A stretch of 5,399 nt of DNA from Clostridia bacterium (lineage in GTDB: Bacteria; Bacillota; Clostridia; Oscillospirales; CAG-272): assembly GCA_017625275.1 (NCBI GenBank), contig JAGALI010000131.1, forward strand, positions 1-5,399, written 5' to 3'. A program made the position numbers and the translations under genes. This document shows positions 1-5,327 of this stretch, piece after piece. The notes below the pieces were generated by a model, which worked only from the letters and a program-made list of their open reading frames with translations, did no database searches and had not been told where the DNA came from. The number at the start of each line of letters is the position of its first letter. Position 1 is the first letter of the stretch.

Positions 1-3
1 AAA

Positions 4-1257
4 ATGGATAAAATTTTAATTGAGGGTGGACAAAGATTAAGTGGAAAAATAGAAATAAGTGGAATGAAAAATTCTGCCCTTCCTATAATTTTTGCCTGCT
101 TGCTTATACAAGACGAGTGCGTTTTAGAAAATTTACCCAAAGTGAGTGATGTTGAAAACGCGCTTTCGATATTGGAACAAATGGGCGCGTTTGTAGAAAA
201 AATAGATGCGCACACAGTGAAAATTAATGCGAAAAATGCAAAAAATCAATCTCTTAGCTTCGAACGCATATCCAAAATGCGAGCGTCTTCATATTTGATG
301 TCTACTTGTCTTACAAGATATGGAAGCGTTTATATGCCGTATCCTGGAGGATGCAATTTTGGCTCTCGTCCCTTGGAGCAGCATATAAATGGGTTGAAGA
401 GGCTTGGTGCTAAGGGTGGCGAAAGAGATGGCTTTATAGAATTAAAATACAAAAATCGCCCGAAAAGTAATAAAATAACTCTTGACAAAATTTCTGTAGG
501 TGCTACAATAAATATGGTGCTAGCCACTGTTCTTCTTGAAGGAGAAAGTATTATCGAGAATGTGGCAAAGGAGCCTCATGTTATAGATTTGATAAGGTTT
601 TTAAACGCTTCTGGTGCTGATATTTTACATTTTGGTGGATATATTAGGGTAAGAGGCGTGCAAAAGCTAAACGGCGTAAAATATCGCATCTATTCCGATA
701 TGATAGAGATGCTTACCTATGTTACATGTGTTGGCGTTACTGGAGGAGCTTTAACTATTGGGAACGCTCAATATGAGCATGTTAAGTTTCTTAAAAGCAC
801 ATTTGATTCTATGAATATTAGAATGTCATTTGGAAATGATGAAATATATGTTAGCTCTGAAAAACCAAGGGGCATTTCTGTCAAGACGGCGCCATATCCT
901 GGCTTCCCAACGGATTTACACCCTCAATTTTCGGCTTTGCTTTGCTATTGCGATGGTGGCGGAAGTGTAGAGGAAAAAATATTTCCTGGACGCTTTGCAT
1001 ATGCTTCGGAGCTACTAAAAATGGGGGCAAGCATTGAACGCTTTGATAATACAATAAAAATAAACAAATCGAAGCTTAGAGGCGCAGTGCTTGATGCTAC
1101 AGATTTAAGGGCTGGTGCTGCGTTGGTTGTTGCAGCGCTTGGTGCTGAAGGGGTTAGTACTATTAATAATGTTAACTATATCGTAAGAGGCTACGAGGAT
1201 ATTGTTCCGAAGCTTGCCTCTGTCGGTGGAAATATTAAATTAATGCAAGGAGAATAA
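4..1257 (+). CDS. murA: UDP-N-acetylglucosamine 1-carboxyvinyltransferase (MurA family)
   Basis: Cytoplasmic enzyme that transfers enolpyruvate from PEP to UDP-GlcNAc, the first committed step of peptidoglycan synthesis and the target of fosfomycin. The 417 residues match the usual MurA length and two-domain inside-out barrel. Visible landmarks are K22-N23 in SGMKNSALP, D49, R93 in KMRAS, the catalytic loop PGGCNFGSRP with C117 (E. coli C115) and R122, SVGATIN near 165–170, FPTDL with D304 (general base, E. coli D305), DLRAG near 367–371, and RGYEDI with R395 (E. coli R397). Having cysteine rather than aspartate at 117 predicts fosfomycin sensitivity. The second half departs from typical MurA: the usual ENRF segment reads PGRF, and the region around 231–240 is SDMIEMLTYV. 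It may therefore be a second, divergent paralogue (MurZ/MurA2-like). Only three bases precede the ATG, so promoter and ribosome site are outside the window. First visible gene of a four-gene operon. Confidence 0.93.
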   Translation: MDKILIEGGQRLSGKIEISGMKNSALPIIFACLLIQDECVLENLPKVSDVENALSILEQMGAFVEKIDAHTVKINAKNAKNQSLSFERISKMRASSYLMSTCLTRYGSVYMPYPGGCNFGSRPLEQHINGLKRLGAKGGERDGFIELKYKNRPKSNKITLDKISVGATINMVLATVLLEGESIIENVAKEPHVIDLIRFLNASGADILHFGGYIRVRGVQKLNGVKYRIYSDMIEMLTYVTCVGVTGGALTIGNAQYEHVKFLKSTFDSMNIRMSFGNDEIYVSSEKPRGISVKTAPYPGFPTDLHPQFSALLCYCDGGGSVEEKIFPGRFAYASELLKMGASIERFDNTIKINKSKLRGAVLDATDLRAGAALVVAALGAEGVSTINNVNYIVRGYEDIVPKLASVGGNIKLMQGE

Positions 1258-1259
1258 AA

Positions 1260-1463
1260 ATGGAAGTTACAAAGCAAACTCTTATTGGCGATGTGCTTGA
1301 TTATGACGTTGAAACAGCACAATTTTTCTTTGAAATAGGAATGCACTGTCTTGGATGTCCTCATTCAAGAGGTGAAAGCATTGAGGACGCTTGTGCAGCA
1401 CATGGAACAAATGCTGATGAGCTAATTGCAAAAATCAATGCATATTTCGAAAGCAAGAAATGA
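1260..1463 (+). CDS. DUF1858 domain protein (hybrid-cluster-associated disulfide redox type)
   Basis: Small 67-residue protein that is a single DUF1858 domain, known from stand-alone proteins and from regions near hybrid cluster proteins in anaerobes. The signature is GMHCLGC, with C30 and C33 as a CxxC pair, followed by SRGESIEDAC with C45 and then AAHG. The family is presumed to work in thiol/disulfide redox or metal binding; no reaction is established and none can be read here. There is no signal peptide or membrane segment, so it is probably cytoplasmic. An AAGGAG ribosome site (1247–1252) lies inside the end of murA, 7 bases before the ATG, and only two bases separate the genes. Its stop overlaps the trmK start as ATGA, so translation is probably coupled. 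Family call is firm; function unknown. Confidence 0.85.
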   Translation: MEVTKQTLIGDVLDYDVETAQFFFEIGMHCLGCPHSRGESIEDACAAHGTNADELIAKINAYFESKK

Positions 1464-2134
1464 AAGAATTGAAACTAAGTAAAAGACTAAACACCGTCGC
1501 GCAATTTGTGCGTGACGGTGCTGTTGTCGCTGATATTGGAACAGATCACGCTTACATACCAATTTATTTGATGCTTAATGGAATTGCAAAGCATGCAATT
1601 GCCTCTGATATTAACGAGGGACCAATTGCTAGAGCAAGAGAAAATATTTCTCAATATAAGCTCGAAAAAAGCATCACAACATGCGTTACAAATGGATTAG
1701 ATGGAATCCCAAGTTATCAACCAACCGATATTCTTATTTGTGGAATGGGAGGAGAGCTTATAGCTCAAATCTTAGATTCTTGTGACTATATAAAAAATCC
1801 TAAAATAAAGCTCATCCTTCAGCCGATGACAAGCATTTATGAGCTACGCTCATATTTAACAAAGGGATTTTGCATATCAGAGGAAGCTATAGTATGCGAG
1901 GATGGAAAATATTATCAAATCATTTGTGCTTTTTATGATGGAAAACATCATGAATTTACAGATGTAGAGCTTGAGCTTGGAAAAAGAAATATAGAAGGTA
2001 AAGAAAATATATTTTATGATTTTTTGGACTTTAGCATTACAAAAAAACAAAAAATCATAAACGGATTAATAAAAGGTGGATGTGATACGGCACATCTTGA
2101 GAGCCAAATAAAAGAAATGGAGGGACTAAAATGA
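1460..2134 (+). CDS. trmK: tRNA (adenine(22)-N(1))-methyltransferase TrmK
   Basis: SAM-dependent enzyme that methylates N1 of adenine 22 in the D-loop region of certain bacterial tRNAs (YqfN in B. subtilis). The 224 residues fit the family: an N-terminal Rossmann-fold methyltransferase and a helical C-terminal part (about 165–224). Motif I is VVADIGTDHAYIP (residues 22–34), the SAM-ribose acidic position is D50 in ASDIN, the family-specific motif ILICGMGGE covers 91–99, and LQPM (120–123) and EDGKYY (147–152) also match. The start overlaps the stop of the preceding gene (ATGA) and has no good Shine-Dalgarno of its own, only purines, so it probably relies on coupling. It overlaps the following nif3 gene in the same way; trmK–nif3 adjacency is common in Firmicutes and supports the call. 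Confidence 0.92.
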   Translation: MKELKLSKRLNTVAQFVRDGAVVADIGTDHAYIPIYLMLNGIAKHAIASDINEGPIARARENISQYKLEKSITTCVTNGLDGIPSYQPTDILICGMGGELIAQILDSCDYIKNPKIKLILQPMTSIYELRSYLTKGFCISEEAIVCEDGKYYQIICAFYDGKHHEFTDVELELGKRNIEGKENIFYDFLDFSITKKQKIINGLIKGGCDTAHLESQIKEMEGLK

Positions 2135-2889
2135 CATTTTATGAATTGTATAAGGCATTAGATGCTAAATTTCCAAAGAGTCTTAGCTGTGATTGGGACA
2201 ATGACGGAATTATGTGTGCCGATGATTTAAAAAAGCCTGTAAAAAAGGTGCTTATTGCATTAGATGTAACTAATGAAACCATAAATTATGCAATAAAAAA
2301 GGGTTATGATACGATTATTTCTCATCATCCGTTAGTTTTCAAAGCGCAAAGTGCCATTTGTGAATGCAATCATACGCAAAAAAAGTTGATTTCTTTAATT
2401 AAAAATGGCATAAGAGTAATGTCCTTTCACACAAGGCTCGATGCAGCAGATTTAGGGGTTAACGATACCTTGGCTTTAGCTCTTGGATTTAGTAGCTGTG
2501 AAAAGGACACAAATGACCCCTTGGGAAGAATCTGTACGCTTGTTGATGAAATGCCTGTTCAAGCATTTGCAAAAAAGGTTAAAAAAGCTCTTGGTTCACC
2601 AGTTGTAAGCTATATTGGTGGCAGAATAGTAAGTAAGGTTTACTTGGTTGGTGGTGATGGAAAGGATATGATTCCTTGTGCAATTTCAGCAGGAGCAGAT
2701 ACCTTAGTTACCGGTAATGCCAGCTATAACTCAATGCTTGATGCAGAAGAGATGGGAATTAATGTGATTGAGGCAGGGCATTTCTATACTGAAAATCCAG
2801 TGTGCGAATCCTTAAAGAGCTTCTTGATTTCTATTGGTGGAGATTTTAAAATAGAGATTTTTGATTCGAATAAGATTAATGTGATATAA
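2131..2889 (+). CDS. Nif3-like dinuclear metal center protein (YbgI/YqfO family)
   Basis: Member of the Nif3/DUF34 family, toroidal hexamers with a two-metal site in each subunit. It is often annotated 'GTP cyclohydrolase 1 type 2 homolog', but its physiological reaction is not settled. The metal ligands expected from E. coli YbgI are visible: H65 and H66 in ISHHP, D104 in FHTRLDAAD, and H217 and E221 in GHFYTE. At 252 residues this is the short form, like YbgI, without the PII/CutA-like insertion of the roughly 370-residue Bacillus YqfO. Small variations are R102 where many homologues have N (HTNLDAA) and TGNASYN where TGD..H is common. The start is set by GGAGG (2119–2123) inside trmK, 7 bases before the ATG. 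Last gene of the operon; the terminator begins 11 bases after the stop. Confidence 0.92.
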   Translation: MTFYELYKALDAKFPKSLSCDWDNDGIMCADDLKKPVKKVLIALDVTNETINYAIKKGYDTIISHHPLVFKAQSAICECNHTQKKLISLIKNGIRVMSFHTRLDAADLGVNDTLALALGFSSCEKDTNDPLGRICTLVDEMPVQAFAKKVKKALGSPVVSYIGGRIVSKVYLVGGDGKDMIPCAISAGADTLVTGNASYNSMLDAEEMGINVIEAGHFYTENPVCESLKSFLISIGGDFKIEIFDSNKINVI

Positions 2890-2900
2890 ATAATTTCTTT

Positions 2901-2930
2901 AAAAATCGGCTTTTAGCCGATTTTTCTTTT
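2901..2930 (+). terminator. Intrinsic terminator of the murA–nif3 operon
   Basis: Perfect 11-bp stem: AAAAATCGGCT (2901–2911) pairs with AGCCGATTTTT (2915–2925) around a TTT loop, followed by CTTTTTT. It sits 11 bases after the nif3 stop and separates this operon from the parA unit, so parA must have its own promoter. Confidence 0.92.
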
Positions 2931-2959
2931 TTATAAAAAAGAAAAGAAGCAATATTTTA

Positions 2960-3049
2960 TTTTTTGAATTTAGAAATTCCAGAGTTTTAAAAATTTTCAA
3001 TTTGTAAATTTTATAGTTTTTAAATTTTTTGCATATAAAATTCAAAAAA
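2960..3049. repeat. AT-rich repeat region upstream of parA (candidate centromere/operator)
   Basis: A 12-bp perfect inverted repeat bounds the region: TTTTTTGAATTT (2960–2971) and AAATTCAAAAAA (3038–3049). Inside it the core AAATT starts at 2974, 2991, 3006, 3022 and 3038, that is at steps of 17, 15, 16 and 16 bases. Two copies extend further: 2974–2989 and 3006–3021 match at 12 of 16 positions (AAATTYYAKAGTTTTW), 32 bases apart. GAATTT-AG-AAATTC (2966–2979) is a local palindrome. Plasmid type Ib partition loci often carry their centromere/operator just upstream of parA, and the downstream partner has an AT-hook, which prefers AA/TT minor groove. The base composition makes chance AAATT words likely, so the role is inferred. 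Confidence 0.4.
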
Positions 3050-3052
3050 GTG

Positions 3053-3081
3053 TTGACAAATGTCGAATTTTGTATTATAAT
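3053..3081 (+). promoter_or_regulatory. Near-perfect sigma-A promoter of the parA unit
   Basis: Consensus -35 TTGACA (3053–3058), exactly 17 bases, then consensus -10 TATAAT (3076–3081). Transcription should start near 3088, giving an untranslated leader of only about 25 bases, too short for a riboswitch or attenuator. Such a strong promoter usually needs a repressor to limit it; the short palindrome over the -35 box and the DNA-binding partner gene are candidates. Confidence 0.88.
3055..3064. promoter_or_regulatory. Possible operator palindrome overlapping the parA -35 box
   Basis: GACA-AA-TGTC is a short inverted repeat that begins inside the TTGACA box. It is flanked at similar distance by AAAATTC (3037–3043) and its complement GAATTTT (3065–3071). 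A repressor here would block RNA polymerase. The 4-bp arms are short enough to arise by chance, so this is only a candidate. Confidence 0.3.
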
Positions 3082-3101
3082 ATATATGTAAATAATAATG
3101 C

Positions 3102-3106
3102 GGAGG
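3102..3106 (+). promoter_or_regulatory. Ribosome binding site that sets the parA start
   Basis: GGAGG ends 6 bases before the ATG at 3113. An in-frame upstream ATG at 3098 would place this site inside the coding sequence and add five residues (MRRTT) before the conserved MAHKICFINQKGG start, so 3113 is the true start. Confidence 0.9.
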
Positions 3107-3112
3107 ACAACT

Positions 3113-3889
3113 ATGGCACATAAAATTTGTTTTATCAACCAAAAGGGTGGCGTTGGAAAAACAACAACTACTATGCAGACTGCTGCGTATTTAGCCACCA
3201 AAAAAGGCAAAAAGGTATTGATGATTGATATGGACCCTCAGGGAAACCTAACATCCTGTGTTGGTGTTGATACAGAGGGAGAAAATACAGTTTCTGAATT
3301 GCTTCTTGGAGAAGCAAAGTTTGAGGATACAATTAAGGCAACTCCTTATGGTGATATCATTCCTAGCGACTCAGCTCTTGGATATAGAGAAATGGAAATC
3401 AGTGGAAAGGTTGGACGAGAGCTGCTTTTGTTCCAAGCGTTAAAGGACAAGCTTGGCTCATATGATTATGTTTTAATTGACTGCCCGCCTGCTATTAACA
3501 CCTTTACATATAATGTTTTTATGGTTGCGGATAGTGTTGTTGTAGTATCTGAGGTTGGTTTCTTCTCGGCAAGAGGCTGTGGTAAGATGATTGATACCGT
3601 TAGACAGGCTGTTGGAGTATATGATAGAGATATACATATTGCCGGAATTCTTTTCACTAAAAATAATCACACAAAGCTTGCTCGTGAAATTCGTGAGCAG
3701 GTTGAATTAGTAAGTAATGAATATGGCGTTAAGGTATTTAACACCATGATCGGTACTTTCCCAGCACCTGTGGGAGAAAGCCAAGCGCTTTGCAAGAGCT
3801 TATTTGACTATGCTCCAAAGCACAAGGTAACAGGACAATACGCAGAAGCTATTGAAGAAATTATAAAAGCAGTATCTGAGGAGGAATAA
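3113..3889 (+). CDS. ParA/Soj-family partition ATPase
   Basis: A 258-residue Walker-type ATPase of the ParA/MinD superfamily. ParA proteins bind DNA non-specifically as ATP dimers and move partner-bound DNA or other cargo. Motifs: deviant Walker A KGGVGKTT (11–18, signature lysine K11), DMDPQGN (39–45, D41), and Walker B VLIDCPP (120–126, D123). Conserved ParA segments follow around FTKNNHTKLAREI (181–193) and PVGESQALCKSLFDY (219–233). There is no N-terminal helix-turn-helix, as in chromosomal Soj and type Ib plasmid ParA. The partner downstream is a small AT-hook/ribbon-helix-helix-like protein rather than ParB, and no spo0J or gidA/rsmG neighbours are present, so this is probably not the main chromosomal soj. 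It has its own promoter, the partner follows after 2 bases, and the unit lies between two terminators. Cargo unknown: a resident plasmid-like element, a chromosomal site or a protein cluster are all possible. Confidence 0.93.
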   Translation: MAHKICFINQKGGVGKTTTTMQTAAYLATKKGKKVLMIDMDPQGNLTSCVGVDTEGENTVSELLLGEAKFEDTIKATPYGDIIPSDSALGYREMEISGKVGRELLLFQALKDKLGSYDYVLIDCPPAINTFTYNVFMVADSVVVVSEVGFFSARGCGKMIDTVRQAVGVYDRDIHIAGILFTKNNHTKLAREIREQVELVSNEYGVKVFNTMIGTFPAPVGESQALCKSLFDYAPKHKVTGQYAEAIEEIIKAVSEEE

Positions 3890-3891
3890 TC

Positions 3892-4209
3892 ATGGCTAAG
3901 AAAATTTATGGTATCGCAGACGCAATGAGATCTGAGGTTAAAACAGAAGAACCAGTAAGAGTTGAATCTACTCCTGCAATAATTCCTGCAGTAGAAAAGA
4001 AGGAAGCAAAGAAGCGTGGAAGACCTAGAAAGGTTGAAAAAGAGGCTCGTACAGCTTTTGTAAGAACATCAATAAGCGCATCTCTTAAGAAAAAGCTCCA
4101 AATCGTTTGCATTAGTAAGGGAATTAGTGAGGATGCATACGCTTATGATCTTCTTGAAAGAGCAATCAATCGTGATTACGAAAAGGCTCTAGCTTCAGTA
4201 ACAGAATAA
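3892..4209 (+). CDS. Small basic ParA-partner candidate with AT-hook and RHH-like C-terminus
   Basis: A 105-residue protein that I cannot assign to a named family. Three parts are visible: an N-terminal stretch (1–35), MAKKIYGIADAM followed by an acidic/proline-rich, probably disordered linker; a strongly basic segment (36–52) with KKRGRPRK, a canonical AT-hook core RGRP at 42–45; and a C-terminal part (54–97) with strand TAFVRTSI, helix ASLKKKLQIVCISKG and helix SEDAYAYDLLERAIN, the order expected of a ribbon-helix-helix fold. Small RHH proteins with a flexible basic N-terminus are the usual centromere-binding partners of type Ib ParA, the N-terminus stimulating the ATPase; R13 or nearby lysines could do this. 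AGGAGG (3879–3884) lies 7 bases before the ATG, inside the end of parA. Probable roles are centromere binding and repression of the parA promoter, both inferred from position and motifs. Confidence 0.82.
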   Translation: MAKKIYGIADAMRSEVKTEEPVRVESTPAIIPAVEKKEAKKRGRPRKVEKEARTAFVRTSISASLKKKLQIVCISKGISEDAYAYDLLERAINRDYEKALASVTE

Positions 4210-4216
4210 TAAAAAT

Positions 4217-4250
4217 AAAAAGCAAGCACTTTTAAAGCGCTTGCTTTTTT
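4217..4250. terminator. Bidirectional terminator between the parA unit and the FkbM gene
   Basis: AAAAAGCAAGC (4217–4227) pairs perfectly with GCTTGCTTTTT (4239–4249) around an 11-base loop. Read on + it ends in TTTTTT right after the partner gene; read on - it ends in TTTTTATTTTTATTA after the methyltransferase gene. The - strand stop codon (4232–4234) lies inside the loop, so that gene's last codons form one arm. Confidence 0.88.
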
Positions 4251-5242
4251 ATTGCATATAAATTCAAATCCCAAGCAGGTATGTAAGGAAGTCTTCTTAA
4301 ATAAAGGTTATAATCAGCTGAAATAGAGTTTATCAATAAAGGCAACTCAAATAAATCCTCACTTTTATGATACAAGGAAATAAGTAAATCAGGCGAGCAA
4401 GAGGTAATAAGCCCCGTGCTACCAAGAATTGCATTGTATTCTGCACCCTCAACATCATATTTTATAAAATCAATTCTTGAAATTATATTGTCAGGTCTTT
4501 TAGCTTCAACTGGAATGAATTTGGTTTGATGAGATACAGTTCCAGCACCAGAAGAATTTCTATTTCCAGAGGCAGAGAAGTTAAGAATACTATCCTCATT
4601 CCAAGAAGCGTAATTGAAGGCGTTTATCTTGGCTCTTTTTTCATTTTGAGCATATGCTAAGAGCTTTTTGAAATTTCTAAAGTCGGGCTCGAACGCGTAT
4701 ATTTCCTTAATGTTAGGGCATAAATTAAGGAATTTTCTAATAGTGTCACCATTGTAAGCGCCTAAATCAAGATATGTATTATAAGAATTTAAAGCTAAAA
4801 GTTTGTCGCACGACTCCTCATTGGATTCAGTAGAACGAAGAAATTCTAGCCTTCCAGTAAGCTTAAATCTGATAATATCATCGAAAATTTCTTTTGATTT
4901 ATCGTCACAAAATAAATTTCTAGCGTTTTGAAGCTCTATAATATGCTTATCAAAGAAAGATTCGTTAAATATTTGACCATCACAAACAGGAACATCAGGG
5001 GAGTAAAGCTCATAATTTTCATCAAGCTCATAAATTTTATTCATAACATCCTCAAGATGCGTGCCAAACGAAAGGAGAATTATGAAATCATTATATTCTA
5101 TTCCGTAATCAGATAAAACGCGAATTATTTTATCAGCACCATTGCCCATTCCATATATAAGAATCGGCTTATTAGAGGATTTTAAGTAATCCCATAAATC
5201 GCAAGAAAAGGTGTTGAAAATATGTTTTTTAAAATTATTCAT
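4232..5242 (-). CDS. FkbM-family SAM-dependent methyltransferase
   Basis: A 336-residue protein with a C-terminal FkbM (Methyltransf_21) domain; the family is linked mainly to O-methylation of sugars and natural products. The methyltransferase half (about 150–336) shows motif I TYLDLGAYNGDT (156–167), the SAM-ribose acidic motif IYAFEPD (181–187, E185), and the FkbM motif IDFIKYDVEGAE (257–268). The N-terminal part (24–48) contains ILIYGMGNGADKI, a Rossmann-like nucleotide-binding loop, then a linker region to about 150; Clostridial FkbM proteins often carry such an extension. The start at 5242 is chosen over an in-frame ATG at 5338 because AAGGA lies 6 bases upstream and the extra 32 residues (hydrophobic, atypical) would overlap the opposite gene and the promoter. 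No glycosyltransferases are nearby, so the substrate is unknown. It stands alone and converges with the parA unit. Confidence 0.88.
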   Translation of the reverse strand: MNNFKKHIFNTFSCDLWDYLKSSNKPILIYGMGNGADKIIRVLSDYGIEYNDFIILLSFGTHLEDVMNKIYELDENYELYSPDVPVCDGQIFNESFFDKHIIELQNARNLFCDDKSKEIFDDIIRFKLTGRLEFLRSTESNEESCDKLLALNSYNTYLDLGAYNGDTIRKFLNLCPNIKEIYAFEPDFRNFKKLLAYAQNEKRAKINAFNYASWNEDSILNFSASGNRNSSGAGTVSHQTKFIPVEAKRPDNIISRIDFIKYDVEGAEYNAILGSTGLITSCSPDLLISLYHKSEDLFELPLLINSISADYNLYLRRLPYIPAWDLNLYAIKKQAL

Positions 5243-5248
5243 TTCGTA

Positions 5249-5253
5249 TCCTT
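5249..5253 (-). promoter_or_regulatory. Ribosome binding site that sets the FkbM start
   Basis: On the - strand AAGGA is followed by 6 bases and ATG (5242–5240). It supports the 336-residue form over the longer frame opening at 5338. Its complement overlaps the -35 box of the opposing HIT promoter. Confidence 0.82.
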
Positions 5254-5280
5254 GAAAAAATATGTAAACTGTGTTAAAAT
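5252..5280 (+). promoter_or_regulatory. Extended -10 promoter for the HIT-family gene
   Basis: -35 TTGAAA (5252–5257), 17 bases, -10 TAAAAT (5275–5280) with TG one base before it (5272–5273), an extended -10. Start is expected near 5287, giving a leader of about 40 bases. No other promoter is needed, as nothing upstream reads in this direction past the terminator at 4217–4250. Confidence 0.72.
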
Positions 5281-5287
5281 CATATAT

Positions 5288-5316
5288 AGTATACAACAAA
5301 AATTTATTTAATTCAA
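5288..5316 (-). promoter_or_regulatory. Promoter for the FkbM methyltransferase gene
   Basis: Read on the - strand: -35 TTGAAT (5316–5311), 17 bases, -10 TATACT (5293–5288). Start is expected near 5282, giving a leader of about 40 bases. The -35 box overlaps the first two bases of the HIT gene's AAGGAG. Five of six bases match consensus in the -10 box and four of six in the -35 box. Confidence 0.6.
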
Positions 5317-5327
5317 GGAGAAAACAA

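Noticed and set aside
3098..3112. Upstream in-frame ATG as the parA start
   Set aside because: It would put the GGAGG site inside the gene and leaves about 10 leader bases; the ATG at 3113 has ideal spacing and begins the conserved N-terminus.
2933..3112. Non-coding RNA or riboswitch upstream of parA
   Set aside because: The promoter lies at 3053–3081, leaving a leader of about 25 bases; the DNA before it is repetitive A/T with no GC-containing stems.
2899..3210. 103-residue open frame on the - strand
   Set aside because: It covers the terminator, AT-rich spacer, parA promoter and parA 5' end; the predicted protein is low-complexity I/K/F-rich.
3258..3670. Small open frames inside parA on both strands
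   Set aside because: They are shadows of a well-conserved ATPase gene, without ribosome sites or recognisable motifs.
3113..4209. Standard chromosomal soj–spo0J locus
   Set aside because: The second gene is far too short for ParB, lacks the ParB nuclease-type and helix-turn-helix motifs, and no gidA/rsmG neighbours are seen.
4928..5116. 62-residue + strand open frame opposite the FkbM gene
   Set aside because: Antisense to a conserved coding region; composition I/K/N-rich, no promoter or Shine-Dalgarno support.
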